A DNA stretch of 37,041 nucleotides from Desulfobacteraceae bacterium (GTDB taxonomy: Bacteria > Desulfobacterota > Desulfobacteria > Desulfobacterales > Desulfosalsimonadaceae). Below the pieces are notes generated by a model, which saw nothing but the letters and a program-made list of their open reading frames with translations, did no database searches and had not been told where the DNA came from. The position numbers were made by a program, and so were the translations under genes. Positions 18,443 through 26,699 of this stretch are shown here, piece by piece (the stretch's first letter is position 1; every line of letters begins with the position of its first letter). The stretch is taken from positions 1 to 37,041 of the forward strand of contig JAIPDT010000009.1 of NCBI GenBank assembly GCA_021737545.1. Reading direction: 5' to 3'.

Positions 18443-19162
18443 TTACTCTCCAAGGTATACTGCAATGACTTGTTCGTTTTTGGCGACTTGCTCAGGCGTA
18501 CCTTCCGCAATTTTTTCCCCGTGATGAAGCACCAGGATACGGTCACACAGGTTCATAATCGCTTTCATTACATGTTCGATCATTACAATGGTAATCCCCT
18601 GCTCACGAATTCGGTTAACCAATCTCATTGCCTCTGAGACTTCGGTCTGGGTCAGGCCGGCCATAACTTCGTCCAAAAGCAGAAGCTCGGGGTTGCCGGC
18701 CATTGCCCGAGCCACTTCAAGACGCTTCTGGCTCGAAAGAGTCAGGTCCTTTGCCGGAGTGGGTGCAGCTTCAGACAGTCCGACAAATTCCAGCAGCTCT
18801 TCGGAGCGTTTCCTGGCTTCGGATAAAGGCACGTATTTTGGGGACCCAAAGAAGGAACCCAGAAGAACATTTTCAAGAACCGACATGTTGGCGAAAATCT
18901 TCACAGTCTGAAAAGTCATCCCCAGACCGAGACGGCATACTTGATAAGGCTTTTTGCCAGTAATGTTTATACCGTTGAACTTTATTATCCCGGGCTTCGG
19001 CACAAGCGATGCGGCTATAAGATTAAACAGTGTTGTTTTCCCCGCTCCATTGGGGCCTATCAGGCCGTAAACCTCGCCTCTTTCCACGCTTAGATCCACA
19101 TTGGATACTGCGGCCAGCCCTCCGAAATACTTGGTTACACCAGATGCTTCAAGTATTGGCAT
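18443..19162 (-). CDS. livG: Branched-chain amino acid-type ABC transporter ATP-binding protein LivG
   Basis: GVTKYFGGLAAVSNVDLSVERGEVYGLIGPNGAGKTTLFNLIA, LLLDEVMAGLTQTE, IEHVMKAIMNLCDRILVLHHGEKIAEG. Confidence 0.93.
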   Translation of the reverse strand: MPILEASGVTKYFGGLAAVSNVDLSVERGEVYGLIGPNGAGKTTLFNLIAASLVPKPGIIKFNGINITGKKPYQVCRLGLGMTFQTVKIFANMSVLENVLLGSFFGSPKYVPLSEARKRSEELLEFVGLSEAAPTPAKDLTLSSQKRLEVARAMAGNPELLLLDEVMAGLTQTEVSEAMRLVNRIREQGITIVMIEHVMKAIMNLCDRILVLHHGEKIAEGTPEQVAKNEQVIAVYLGE

Positions 19163-20087
19163 GTCTCCTCCTCAGCCTTCCGCCCAGTTTCCGGATCAGT
19201 CCTGTAAGGCCAGTGGGCAGATAAACAATGGCAATCACTAGAATAACTCCAAAAATCAACATATAATAGTAAGGGAACTGGGTAGTCAGGAATTCCTCGA
19301 GGTAGGAGAAAATAACTGCGCCTATCACAGGCCCGAAAAGGTGAGCCACGCCACCAAAAATGGCCATCAAAACCGGCAGGAAGGAAAACAACGGGTTAAA
19401 AGCAATGCTTGGGTCGATATAGGTCCACCGCGTAGCCATAATTACGCCGCAAGCCCCCATGAACAAAGCACTTACAGCAAAGGAAACTATTTTTAAAGCC
19501 GTTACATTTACTCCTGTGTGGCCTGCGGCCTCCTCATATTCACCAATGCTCTGCAGGGCCAGGCCGTATCTGCTGTGTTTTATAATGTATGCTGTCAGCA
19601 TCAACACCACGGCAATACCCAGCATGGTATAATAGACAGTTGTATATTCCGTACCTGGTACAATACGGCCTGTAGTGCCTGTAACATTTACCTCCCACCA
19701 TTGGACAACTTCACCAAGAAGTTCAACCAGGCCGAAGGTAAAGATAGTAAAATAGATGCCTTGAAGCCTGAGGGTTACCATCCCGACTAAAAGCGCACAA
19801 CAAAATGCAGCGGCAGCACCTGTTGCCAAAATAACGGGAAGGGAGAATTGAGATCCCATAATGGCAGACGTATAAATCCCAATGCCGAAGAAAGCCGCCG
19901 GGGCCAGAGAAATATATCCCGTGGGTCCTGAAAAAATCGTCCAGCTTACTGTTAGCACAATATACATAAGGATATTGCTTACCAGAATCAAAAAGTAGTC
20001 CGAAGTATAAAGGGGGGATAACAGCATTATAAGCAAAAACAGGAGAAGACATAACAAATAGAAAAGACGCTTGGACTTAAGTATCAT
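19149..20087 (-). CDS. livM: Branched-chain amino acid-type ABC transporter permease LivM
   Basis: Polytopic; SWTIFSGPTGYISLAPAAFFGIGIYTSAI, LRLQGIYFTIFTFGLVELLGEV, GGVAHLFGPVIGAVIFSYLEEFL. Confidence 0.92.
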   Translation of the reverse strand: MILKSKRLFYLLCLLLFLLIMLLSPLYTSDYFLILVSNILMYIVLTVSWTIFSGPTGYISLAPAAFFGIGIYTSAIMGSQFSLPVILATGAAAAFCCALLVGMVTLRLQGIYFTIFTFGLVELLGEVVQWWEVNVTGTTGRIVPGTEYTTVYYTMLGIAVVLMLTAYIIKHSRYGLALQSIGEYEEAAGHTGVNVTALKIVSFAVSALFMGACGVIMATRWTYIDPSIAFNPLFSFLPVLMAIFGGVAHLFGPVIGAVIFSYLEEFLTTQFPYYYMLIFGVILVIAIVYLPTGLTGLIRKLGGRLRRRHANT

Positions 20088-20100
20088 AGGCTTTAATTCC

Positions 20101-20973
20101 CTATTTTCCGAAAATGCCAGTGGGTTTTACCAATAGTAGAATCATGAATATCAAATAGAAAGATGCCAGTGTTAATCCTGGTTCTATATGGCTTACCAGA
20201 CTGCCGATCAGGCCGAGCAGGATTCCGCCCAAAAAACTGCCCAGTATACTGCCCATCCCGCCCAGTACCACAACTATGATGGCTATGATGGTATATTCAA
20301 GCCCCATGGTAGGCTCAACTTTATAGCACATGCTAACCAGCGTACCGGCCAAACCGGCCATCAAAGCGCCGAAACCGAAACACAAAGCAAGCACCCTGTT
20401 AATATCTACGCCGACCAGCTGGGCCGTATCAGGATCCTGGGCAGCCGCGCGTATGCCTTTTCCCATATGGCTCCGGGATAGAAAAAGATAAAAAACTATA
20501 CAAATTATCACGGCAACCGCCAGAGTTGTTAAGCGATTGGCCGGAAACACCGCTCCCCCTCCGAAACTGACGGGGAAACCCAGATACGAATACCCCTTTA
20601 TTCCAGCTCCCCATATAAGGATGGCCACATTTTGGATAATAAACATCAGCCCGAAACAGGCCAGCATGGAATTGCCTTCAAAAGCGCCTTCGGTTTCCGA
20701 TGTCATGCGAATACGTTTGAACAAAGCGAGGTGCAAAACAAATCCCAGAACAAAGATAAGGGGGCCGCATATTGCAACGGAAAGAAGCGGGTTAATACCA
20801 AAAACCTTGTAACTGGTCCAGGTAATAAAGCCGCCGAGCATTATAAATTCTCCGTGCGCAATATTGAGAACCTTGGCCACCCCGTACTGCAGGCTAAGCC
20901 CGACGGCTATTAATGCATAGATACCCCCAATTAACAGGCCGTCTACCACAACATTTAATATCGTCTCGATCAT
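20101..20973 (-). CDS. livH: Branched-chain amino acid-type ABC transporter permease LivH
   Basis: MIETILNVVVDGLLIGGIYALIAVGLSLQYGVAKVLNIAHGEFIMLGGF. ORF extends to 21186 but GGAGG RBS upstream of the ATG at 20973 marks the likely start. Confidence 0.93.
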   Translation of the reverse strand: MIETILNVVVDGLLIGGIYALIAVGLSLQYGVAKVLNIAHGEFIMLGGFITWTSYKVFGINPLLSVAICGPLIFVLGFVLHLALFKRIRMTSETEGAFEGNSMLACFGLMFIIQNVAILIWGAGIKGYSYLGFPVSFGGGAVFPANRLTTLAVAVIICIVFYLFLSRSHMGKGIRAAAQDPDTAQLVGVDINRVLALCFGFGALMAGLAGTLVSMCYKVEPTMGLEYTIIAIIVVVLGGMGSILGSFLGGILLGLIGSLVSHIEPGLTLASFYLIFMILLLVKPTGIFGK

Positions 20974-21086
20974 AAAAACAGGTCCTTTCCTCCTCTCCTC
21001 CCCCAGGAATACCTTGTTCTTTGCCGAAGCAATAAAGGTCCTTAAAGAAGGAGAAGAGGAATAAGCAAAGTGAATAACCGGGTCGC

Positions 21087-22304
21087 CTATTTCTTCTTTT
21101 TGCCAGGCCACTTTGGTTTGGGATAAATCGGCTCGGCTGTACGTTTTTCCCCCGTATCTATGACCTCGAAAACCCCGTTTTGCCACTGGCCTATCTGGCC
21201 GGGATGATTGGTAAAAATTCTATCCTCATTGTACCAGAAATCGCCCAGATCTGTTTTATAGGTTTTGCTGGCCATTACATCCCTTATCTTCTCCTGATCA
21301 AGCGTGCCTGCCTCCTCAATAGCTTGTCTGAAGTGCTGCAACGAAGAGTAGTAAAACAGACCTCCCCAGTAATCGGGCATTTTCTGGTCCATGTTTTTAT
21401 TGAACCGGTCAATCAAATCCTGTGCGCCTGGAGTGCTTTTCCCGTTCCATGCACCGCAGCCGATAACTCCTTCCACCACCTCGCTACCAAAAGTATTCGG
21501 ATAAAAAGTAAAGCACGGGCCGACGTTAAAATGCAGGGCCTTGAAATTAATCCCCAACTCCATGGCCTGACTGGTACCAAGCATGGTGGCACCCGGATAA
21601 TCATGTACCACAAAAGCATCCACATTCTTAGACTTAGCTTTCTTCATCAGCGAAGACATGTCCTTGATCCCGGGCGAATAGCTTTGCTGCATTTTTACTT
21701 CAATACCCTTTTCCTTAAACTCGGGGATAGAAAACTCGGAATACTCTATGCCGTGAAGATCTCCCCTGTAGACAACGGCAGCGGATTTTACTCCGATATC
21801 AGCAAATATTTCAGCAAGTTCTGGCATCTGTGTTTCAGCGTCATTTAAAACCTGAAAAAAGTATGGCAAATCGAGATCTTTTAGCTTTACGGCCCCGCCC
21901 GCGCCTCCGATCAGTATATATCCGTGCTTGTTGCATATGGGAGCGGCGGCATAAAGCATGGCAGTGCTCCAGGGCGGAAAAATGAAATCAACCTCGTCTT
22001 CGAGAATCAATTTTTCCAGGAGCTTTGTCATTGTTCCAACATCGGATTTGTCATCGTAACGGATAAGCTCGACCGGCAGTTTCTTTCCGTATTCTTCAAC
22101 ATAGATTCCGCCATCTGCGTTAACTTGCTTTACCCACAATTTATAAAAAGGGCCGCTGGAAGACGCCGCACCAGAGGCCAGAGGACCTGACAGGGAAAAA
22201 GGCTGGCCGATAACAATCTTATCTTTTGCCAGACATGGACTACTTACAAACAAAACAGCGATCATGAAAAAGATAAGACCAAAGAAGAATTTTTTTCCAA
22301 ACAT
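21087..22304 (-). CDS. livK: ABC transporter periplasmic substrate-binding protein (LivK-like)
   Basis: Signal peptide MFGKKFFFGLIFFMIAVLFVSSPCLA; KIVIGQPFSLSGPLASGAASSSGPFYKLWVKQVNADGGIYVEEYGKKLPVELIRYDDKSD. Confidence 0.9.
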   Translation of the reverse strand: MFGKKFFFGLIFFMIAVLFVSSPCLAKDKIVIGQPFSLSGPLASGAASSSGPFYKLWVKQVNADGGIYVEEYGKKLPVELIRYDDKSDVGTMTKLLEKLILEDEVDFIFPPWSTAMLYAAAPICNKHGYILIGGAGGAVKLKDLDLPYFFQVLNDAETQMPELAEIFADIGVKSAAVVYRGDLHGIEYSEFSIPEFKEKGIEVKMQQSYSPGIKDMSSLMKKAKSKNVDAFVVHDYPGATMLGTSQAMELGINFKALHFNVGPCFTFYPNTFGSEVVEGVIGCGAWNGKSTPGAQDLIDRFNKNMDQKMPDYWGGLFYYSSLQHFRQAIEEAGTLDQEKIRDVMASKTYKTDLGDFWYNEDRIFTNHPGQIGQWQNGVFEVIDTGEKRTAEPIYPKPKWPGKKKK

Positions 22305-22547
22305 TGTTGTACCCTCCCCTTGACTTTAATGTTTATAGAAAATAGACGCGAAGCTCAAAGCTCAGCTTAAAAAACCACCTCCTTTTCTTTCCGTTAAAAG
22401 TTTTTTATCCGCACGCGCACTCTTCTTTTATTATAGCGTGCGATTTATAAACTTGCCACCTGATATGTTAGATACTTTATTGAAATCAAGAAGCCCGTGT
22501 CAATTATACGAAGGTATAGTTTTCGATAGGGGTTCAACCGGCAGGAT

Positions 22548-23327
22548 TCATGATGCGCTTTGTATTTCCATTATTTTATTCATCATCGAAGTTCTGTTCC
22601 TGACCCCTAGTTTGGTGTATATTTTTTGAATGTGTTTCTTTACCGTTACCTCTGAAACAAATAGTTTTTTGGCTATTTCGGAGTTTTTCAGGCCCTTAAA
22701 TACATGTTCAGCCACCTCGGTTTCCCTCCTGCTTAAATTGAAGTTCTGCAAAACATCACTTCGTTTACTCGAGATATCGTTTAAACATATTTTTCTTTGA
22801 AGCTCATTTAAATAAAGCGCATGGGCCAGGTAGGGAGTGACGGCCCGGGCCAATCTGATTTCGTTTTCCGAGAAGCACGGAGAACCTGCACCCCTTGTAA
22901 GCGCCACCTTGCCGAGTATCCCTTCCATGGTCCCCAGGTATGCCAACAATTTATAGTGAATTCGCTGTGGTCTTAAAAAATCATTGTAATATTCAGTGGA
23001 AACCATGCTGTCATAGGATATGCTCCGTGCCATTGAAGCCCGGCTCGTTCTTTGAGGCTTCCTGATAAGCTGCAGAGGGTCAAATTTACAATAATACTTT
23101 TTGAACCTTTGATTAAAAGTTTCATCAAGATTATTTATTATCGTATTTGAAAGGTTTCCGGCCTCATCCGGCAGAAAAAAAACCGCTCCCTCATGATCAA
23201 ATGTCTCCAAATATAAATTTAAGACTTTTTGCCTCACAAGATCGCGGTCTAAAGAGCTGTTGGCGGTATGAATAACATCCAGCACCTTGTCAAATATAGG
23301 CAAGTAAGATATTTTCATTATAACCAC
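22548..23327 (-). CDS. LuxR-family transcriptional regulator with N-terminal sensor-like region
   Basis: C-terminal HTH FNLSRRETEVAEHVFKGLKNSEIAKKLFVSEVTVKKHIQKIYTKLGVRNRTSMMNKI. Confidence 0.92.
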   Translation of the reverse strand: MVIMKISYLPIFDKVLDVIHTANSSLDRDLVRQKVLNLYLETFDHEGAVFFLPDEAGNLSNTIINNLDETFNQRFKKYYCKFDPLQLIRKPQRTSRASMARSISYDSMVSTEYYNDFLRPQRIHYKLLAYLGTMEGILGKVALTRGAGSPCFSENEIRLARAVTPYLAHALYLNELQRKICLNDISSKRSDVLQNFNLSRRETEVAEHVFKGLKNSEIAKKLFVSEVTVKKHIQKIYTKLGVRNRTSMMNKIMEIQSAS

Positions 23328-23412
23328 CCCCTAACACTTACATTTCGCATTGTTGACGATTAAAGTTTTTAATTATATCAACAAGTTATGCCGAATTACC
23401 CAACAAATCCCT

Positions 23413-23532
23413 ATAAGAAAAGTGTTAAAATTAAATGTATAATCAGAAACTTTTATAATTAGAATCCCCGTTTTATTGTATACAGTATCCCATTATCCTT
23501 TTACTTCGTCAATAAGTATTTTTATTTTGCCC
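23413..23532. repeat. Dispersed direct repeat copy 2 (promoter/operator-containing), upstream of the luxR-type gene
   Basis: Near-identical to 12972-13100; minus-strand TTGACG (23507-23512) and TGTATACA (23477-23484). Confidence 0.85.
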
Positions 23533-23533
23533 A

Positions 23534-23748
23534 CTAACCAGGATTTTTCTTACCCTGTTCGGGTTGATCACTCTCGTCCTCGGCCTGGGGATGGGCAACC
23601 TCAGATTTGACCATTCCATTGAAGCCTTTATGCCCAAAAGCGAGCCCGCATACATGGATTACGAGAAGGCCCGGGAGACTTTCGGCGACAACAGCCGCTA
23701 TCTCATAATGGCCGTAAGTCATGAAAATTTGTGGTCTCATGAGGCGTT
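23534..23748 (+). pseudogene. RND-superfamily (MMPL-like) exporter N-terminal fragment, truncated at both ends
   Basis: In-frame LTRIFLTLFGLITLVLGLGMGNLRFDHSIEAFMPKSEPAYMDYEKARETFGDNSRYLIMAVSHENLWS matches the TM1/periplasmic start of RND exporters (LRFD.SIEAF.P). No credible start; homology ends around 23745. Confidence 0.7.
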
Positions 23749-23801
23749 GTCCTGCGGCCCGAATAAGATGAGCTCTGATCGGGGGGAGGAGTTCAATGCT
23801 G

Positions 23802-24749
23802 TTATTTCTTGACAAAGTTTGAGAAAAGTACTGCGTAACCGCTGTCGAATTCATACAGGCTTTTTTCCGGGCGGCGGTAGCCGGAGATTTTTTTCGGCAG
23901 TTTCCCTTCGCCCGGATCACGGTCCGAGACAGCTTCGGTAAAGACGAGGGTAAAGCGACCGGGCCTGAAGATTTCCGTTATCTGCTCAATCCGGTCTTTG
24001 TAGTCGGCTTCGGGAGCATTGGTCTCAAAGCTGGCATAAGATCCTGATTCCTCGGGCGTGACATGGATGGTGACGTAATGTTCCCCGGAAATGCGGTTCA
24101 TGGAATAGCCGTAGGGCTTGAATACGAAGCTGTCATTTGTCATTTCCGGATAGAGCCGGTCAATGCCGGTTTGTGCCTCGATATCCGCGGAGCTTTCTTC
24201 TGCCCGGGGGATGAAAGCCTTGAGTACCGAAGGGTCAAGCTCGTGCATCAACAGCTCGAGTGTTTCGTCTTCGTCTTCTTCCGGGGCAGGCACGCCTTGT
24301 TTTTCAGGTGCGGATGCGTAAAAGATATGTACATGATCGTAGTTTGCAGGGCCGAGCCTATAGCTTTTGCCGGTAAAGTGTTTTGCAAGGCCCGCCACGT
24401 CCGCTTCAAAATCCGCATTCTGAGCGTTTGGGTACATCAGGCTTTTTCGTTCATAAAAGAAAAAACCGATTCTGTCCTGTTTCAGGGTGCGGATCAGTTC
24501 AGGCACGGCTTTTACCAGGGTGGTTTTGCCGCAGGTGATCATAAGAACCCGGTCATCCCAGACAAACAGGCTGGATTCTGAAAGCAGGTACGCGTCCATT
24601 TCCGGCGAAGAGATGCTGCTGACGATCTCCGCGCCGCTGGCATGCACAACGGCATCCCATCTGCCGTCCGCATTGGAGCGCAGTTCGGGATCCGGTTCCG
24701 ACAATATTAGCTCAAGCTTTTTTTCCGGGCCTTCAAATTCAATACCCAT
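23802..24749 (-). CDS. speD: S-adenosylmethionine decarboxylase, eukaryotic (AMD1/SPE2-like) pyruvoyl type
   Basis: MGIEFEGPEKKLELIL; AYLLSESSLFVWDDRVLMITCGKTTLVKAVPEL; FFYERKSLMYPNAQ; DETLELLMHELDPSVLKAF; FVFKPYGYSMNRISGEHYVTIHVTPEESGSYASFETN; aligns by eye over nearly its full length to eukaryotic AdoMetDC. ORF extends to 24791; start at 24749 preferred (AGGTG RBS). Confidence 0.92.
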   Translation of the reverse strand: MGIEFEGPEKKLELILSEPDPELRSNADGRWDAVVHASGAEIVSSISSPEMDAYLLSESSLFVWDDRVLMITCGKTTLVKAVPELIRTLKQDRIGFFFYERKSLMYPNAQNADFEADVAGLAKHFTGKSYRLGPANYDHVHIFYASAPEKQGVPAPEEDEDETLELLMHELDPSVLKAFIPRAEESSADIEAQTGIDRLYPEMTNDSFVFKPYGYSMNRISGEHYVTIHVTPEESGSYASFETNAPEADYKDRIEQITEIFRPGRFTLVFTEAVSDRDPGEGKLPKKISGYRRPEKSLYEFDSGYAVLFSNFVKK

Positions 24750-24769
24750 GTAATCACCTGCACAATATT

Positions 24770-24894
24770 GATGGCAAAGTAAAAAGTCCAATATCTGCGT
24801 TGCGCTGCATCCCTTCGGAATTTCACGTACGATTAAGTACGCTGCATTCCTCGGGATTTGCGCGCCTTGATCTTGAACTTTTTACTTTGCCATC
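24770..24894. repeat. 125-bp foldback element with 18-bp perfect terminal inverted repeats
   Basis: GATGGCAAAGTAAAAAGT (24770-24787) pairs with ACTTTTTACTTTGCCATC (24877-24894). The interior is also an imperfect palindrome with apex CGTAC-GATTAA-GTACG. Confidence 0.85.
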
Positions 24895-25025
24895 TAAAAA
24901 TTGACTTTTTACGAAACTGTCAATACTGAATTGATATTATATGAATTTTTACATATAACTTTCCCGCATGCAAGAATAAACGATAAACGATAAACGAGCA
25001 ATGCTGGATATGCCGGGCCAGTTTT

Positions 25026-25083
25026 ATCGGGATCGGGATCGGTATCGAAATCGATTCCTATCCCGATCCCGCCCCCGATTTCG
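25026..25083. repeat. CGAT-rich imperfect palindrome upstream of the MBL RNase gene
   Basis: ATCGGGATCGGGATCGGTATCGAAATCGATTCCTATCCCGATCCCGCCCCCGATTTCGG: GATCGGGAT units pair with inverted ATCCCGATC units around CGAAATCGATTCC. Confidence 0.7.
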
Positions 25084-25117
25084 GTAAAATCGCTATATGT
25101 AATTACAAGGAGGTTTC

Positions 25118-26671
25118 ATGCAGATTCGATTCTACGGTGCGGCAAGAGAGGTCACGGGTTCTATGCACATGCTGGAGACCGAGCAGGACCGTATACTTCT
25201 TGACTGCGGACTGTTTCAGGGAAGGCGCAGGGATGCGGACCGGAAAAACCGGGGGATGCCGTTTTCTCCGGATATTATAGCAAACGTTATTCTTTCGCAT
25301 GCCCATATCGATCATTCAGGCCGGATCCCGCTTTTGACGAGCAACGGCTTTACCGGTCAAGTGTTTTGCAACCGGGCCACGGCAGATGCCTGTGAATACC
25401 TTTTGCCCGACAGTGCTCATATCCAGGAATCCGATGCGGATTATTTGAATTACAAGAGGGTTCGCGAGTCGCTGGCGGAATTGACCGGCAAAAACCGTGA
25501 GGAGATAAAAAAAAAGCTCAAAAAAAACGGGCGCACCGATTCTGATGCGCTTGATCGTTATATGAGGTATTATGGTATAGAAAAAACAGAGCCATTATAT
25601 ACTTCAAGCGATGCTGAGCAGGCCCTTACCCATTTTGCAGGTCAGCCCTACCGCCATCCCGTAACCGCCGGGCGGGGCATGGAATGCGTGTTCTATGATG
25701 CAGGCCATATCCTGGGCTCTGCCATTACCATGATCCGGGCCCAGGAAAACGGCCGGGATTTCCGTGTTTGCTATACCGGGGATATCGGTCGGTTTGACAA
25801 GCCCATCATCCGGAATCCCGAGCTTGACTTCGAAGAGCAGGACCGAAAGGTCGACCTGATGCTAATGGAAAGCACCTACGGCAACCGGACCCATGAGCCG
25901 GTGGCGGACATGACCCCGCATTTAAAAAGGATAATCACTGAAACCGTGGAGCGGGGCGGCACGGTTCTGATCCCCGCCTTTGCCTTCGGCCGCACCCAGG
26001 AGCTGCTGTATGCCATCCACGAACTCTACAACAACAACGAGGTCCCAAAAGTGCCCATTTACGTGGACAGCCCGCTTGCCACGCGGATTACCCGGGTATA
26101 CGGCGAGCACCCCGAGGTATATGATCGTCAGACTCACCTGGATTTTCTCCGGGAAGGCATGAATCCCTTCATGTTCGATCATCTGCATTTCACGGAATCC
26201 GTGGAAGAGTCCATGGCCCTGATGCGGGAAGAAAAGCCCCACATTGTGCTGTCTGCCTCCGGCATGTGCGAAGGCGGCAGAATACTCCATCATTTGCGCT
26301 ACAAGATCCACAACGAGAAAAATACCATCCTGATCGTCGGTTACATGGCGGCCCACACCCTGGGCAGAAGGCTTCTGGAAAAGGGGCTGGAATACGAGGA
26401 CGGCGGCAGGCAGGGAGATCCCCCCATGATGAGGTTTATGAACAAGGAGTATCCCTTGAAGGCCAGGGTTGTAAGCCTGGAGGGCTTTTCCGCGCACGCG
26501 GACAGAGATGAAATCCTGCGGTTTTTGAATGAATCAAACCTGCAGGTAAAGCGCATAGCCCTGGTCCACGGCGAGGAGGACCAGATGGATTCGTTTGCCG
26601 GAACCCTGAAAAAACAGGGCTATGAAGTTTTCGTCCCCAGGCGGGGAGAAGGCCTGAGGATTCGCAAATAA
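25118..26671 (+). CDS. Metallo-beta-lactamase/beta-CASP RNase (CPSF/RNA exonuclease family)
   Basis: MQIRFYGAAREVTGSMHML, LSHAHIDHSGRIPLL, DAGHILGSA, YTGDIGR, LMESTYGNRTHEP, ASGMCEGGRILHHL, GFSAHADRDEI, VHGEEDQMDSF. AAGGAGG RBS. Confidence 0.94.
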   Translation: MQIRFYGAAREVTGSMHMLETEQDRILLDCGLFQGRRRDADRKNRGMPFSPDIIANVILSHAHIDHSGRIPLLTSNGFTGQVFCNRATADACEYLLPDSAHIQESDADYLNYKRVRESLAELTGKNREEIKKKLKKNGRTDSDALDRYMRYYGIEKTEPLYTSSDAEQALTHFAGQPYRHPVTAGRGMECVFYDAGHILGSAITMIRAQENGRDFRVCYTGDIGRFDKPIIRNPELDFEEQDRKVDLMLMESTYGNRTHEPVADMTPHLKRIITETVERGGTVLIPAFAFGRTQELLYAIHELYNNNEVPKVPIYVDSPLATRITRVYGEHPEVYDRQTHLDFLREGMNPFMFDHLHFTESVEESMALMREEKPHIVLSASGMCEGGRILHHLRYKIHNEKNTILIVGYMAAHTLGRRLLEKGLEYEDGGRQGDPPMMRFMNKEYPLKARVVSLEGFSAHADRDEILRFLNESNLQVKRIALVHGEEDQMDSFAGTLKKQGYEVFVPRRGEGLRIRK

Positions 26672-26699
26672 TAATTGTTCGTCCCCCGCTCAGTGATGC

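Noticed and set aside
23534-23920. 128-aa minus-strand ORF
   Set aside because: Overlaps the RND fragment antisense and the AdoMetDC C-terminus; low-complexity translation with no family signature.
25922-26497. 191-aa minus-strand ORF antisense to the MBL RNase
   Set aside because: The plus frame carries all MBL/beta-CASP motifs; the antisense ORF is a by-product of GC-rich codon usage.
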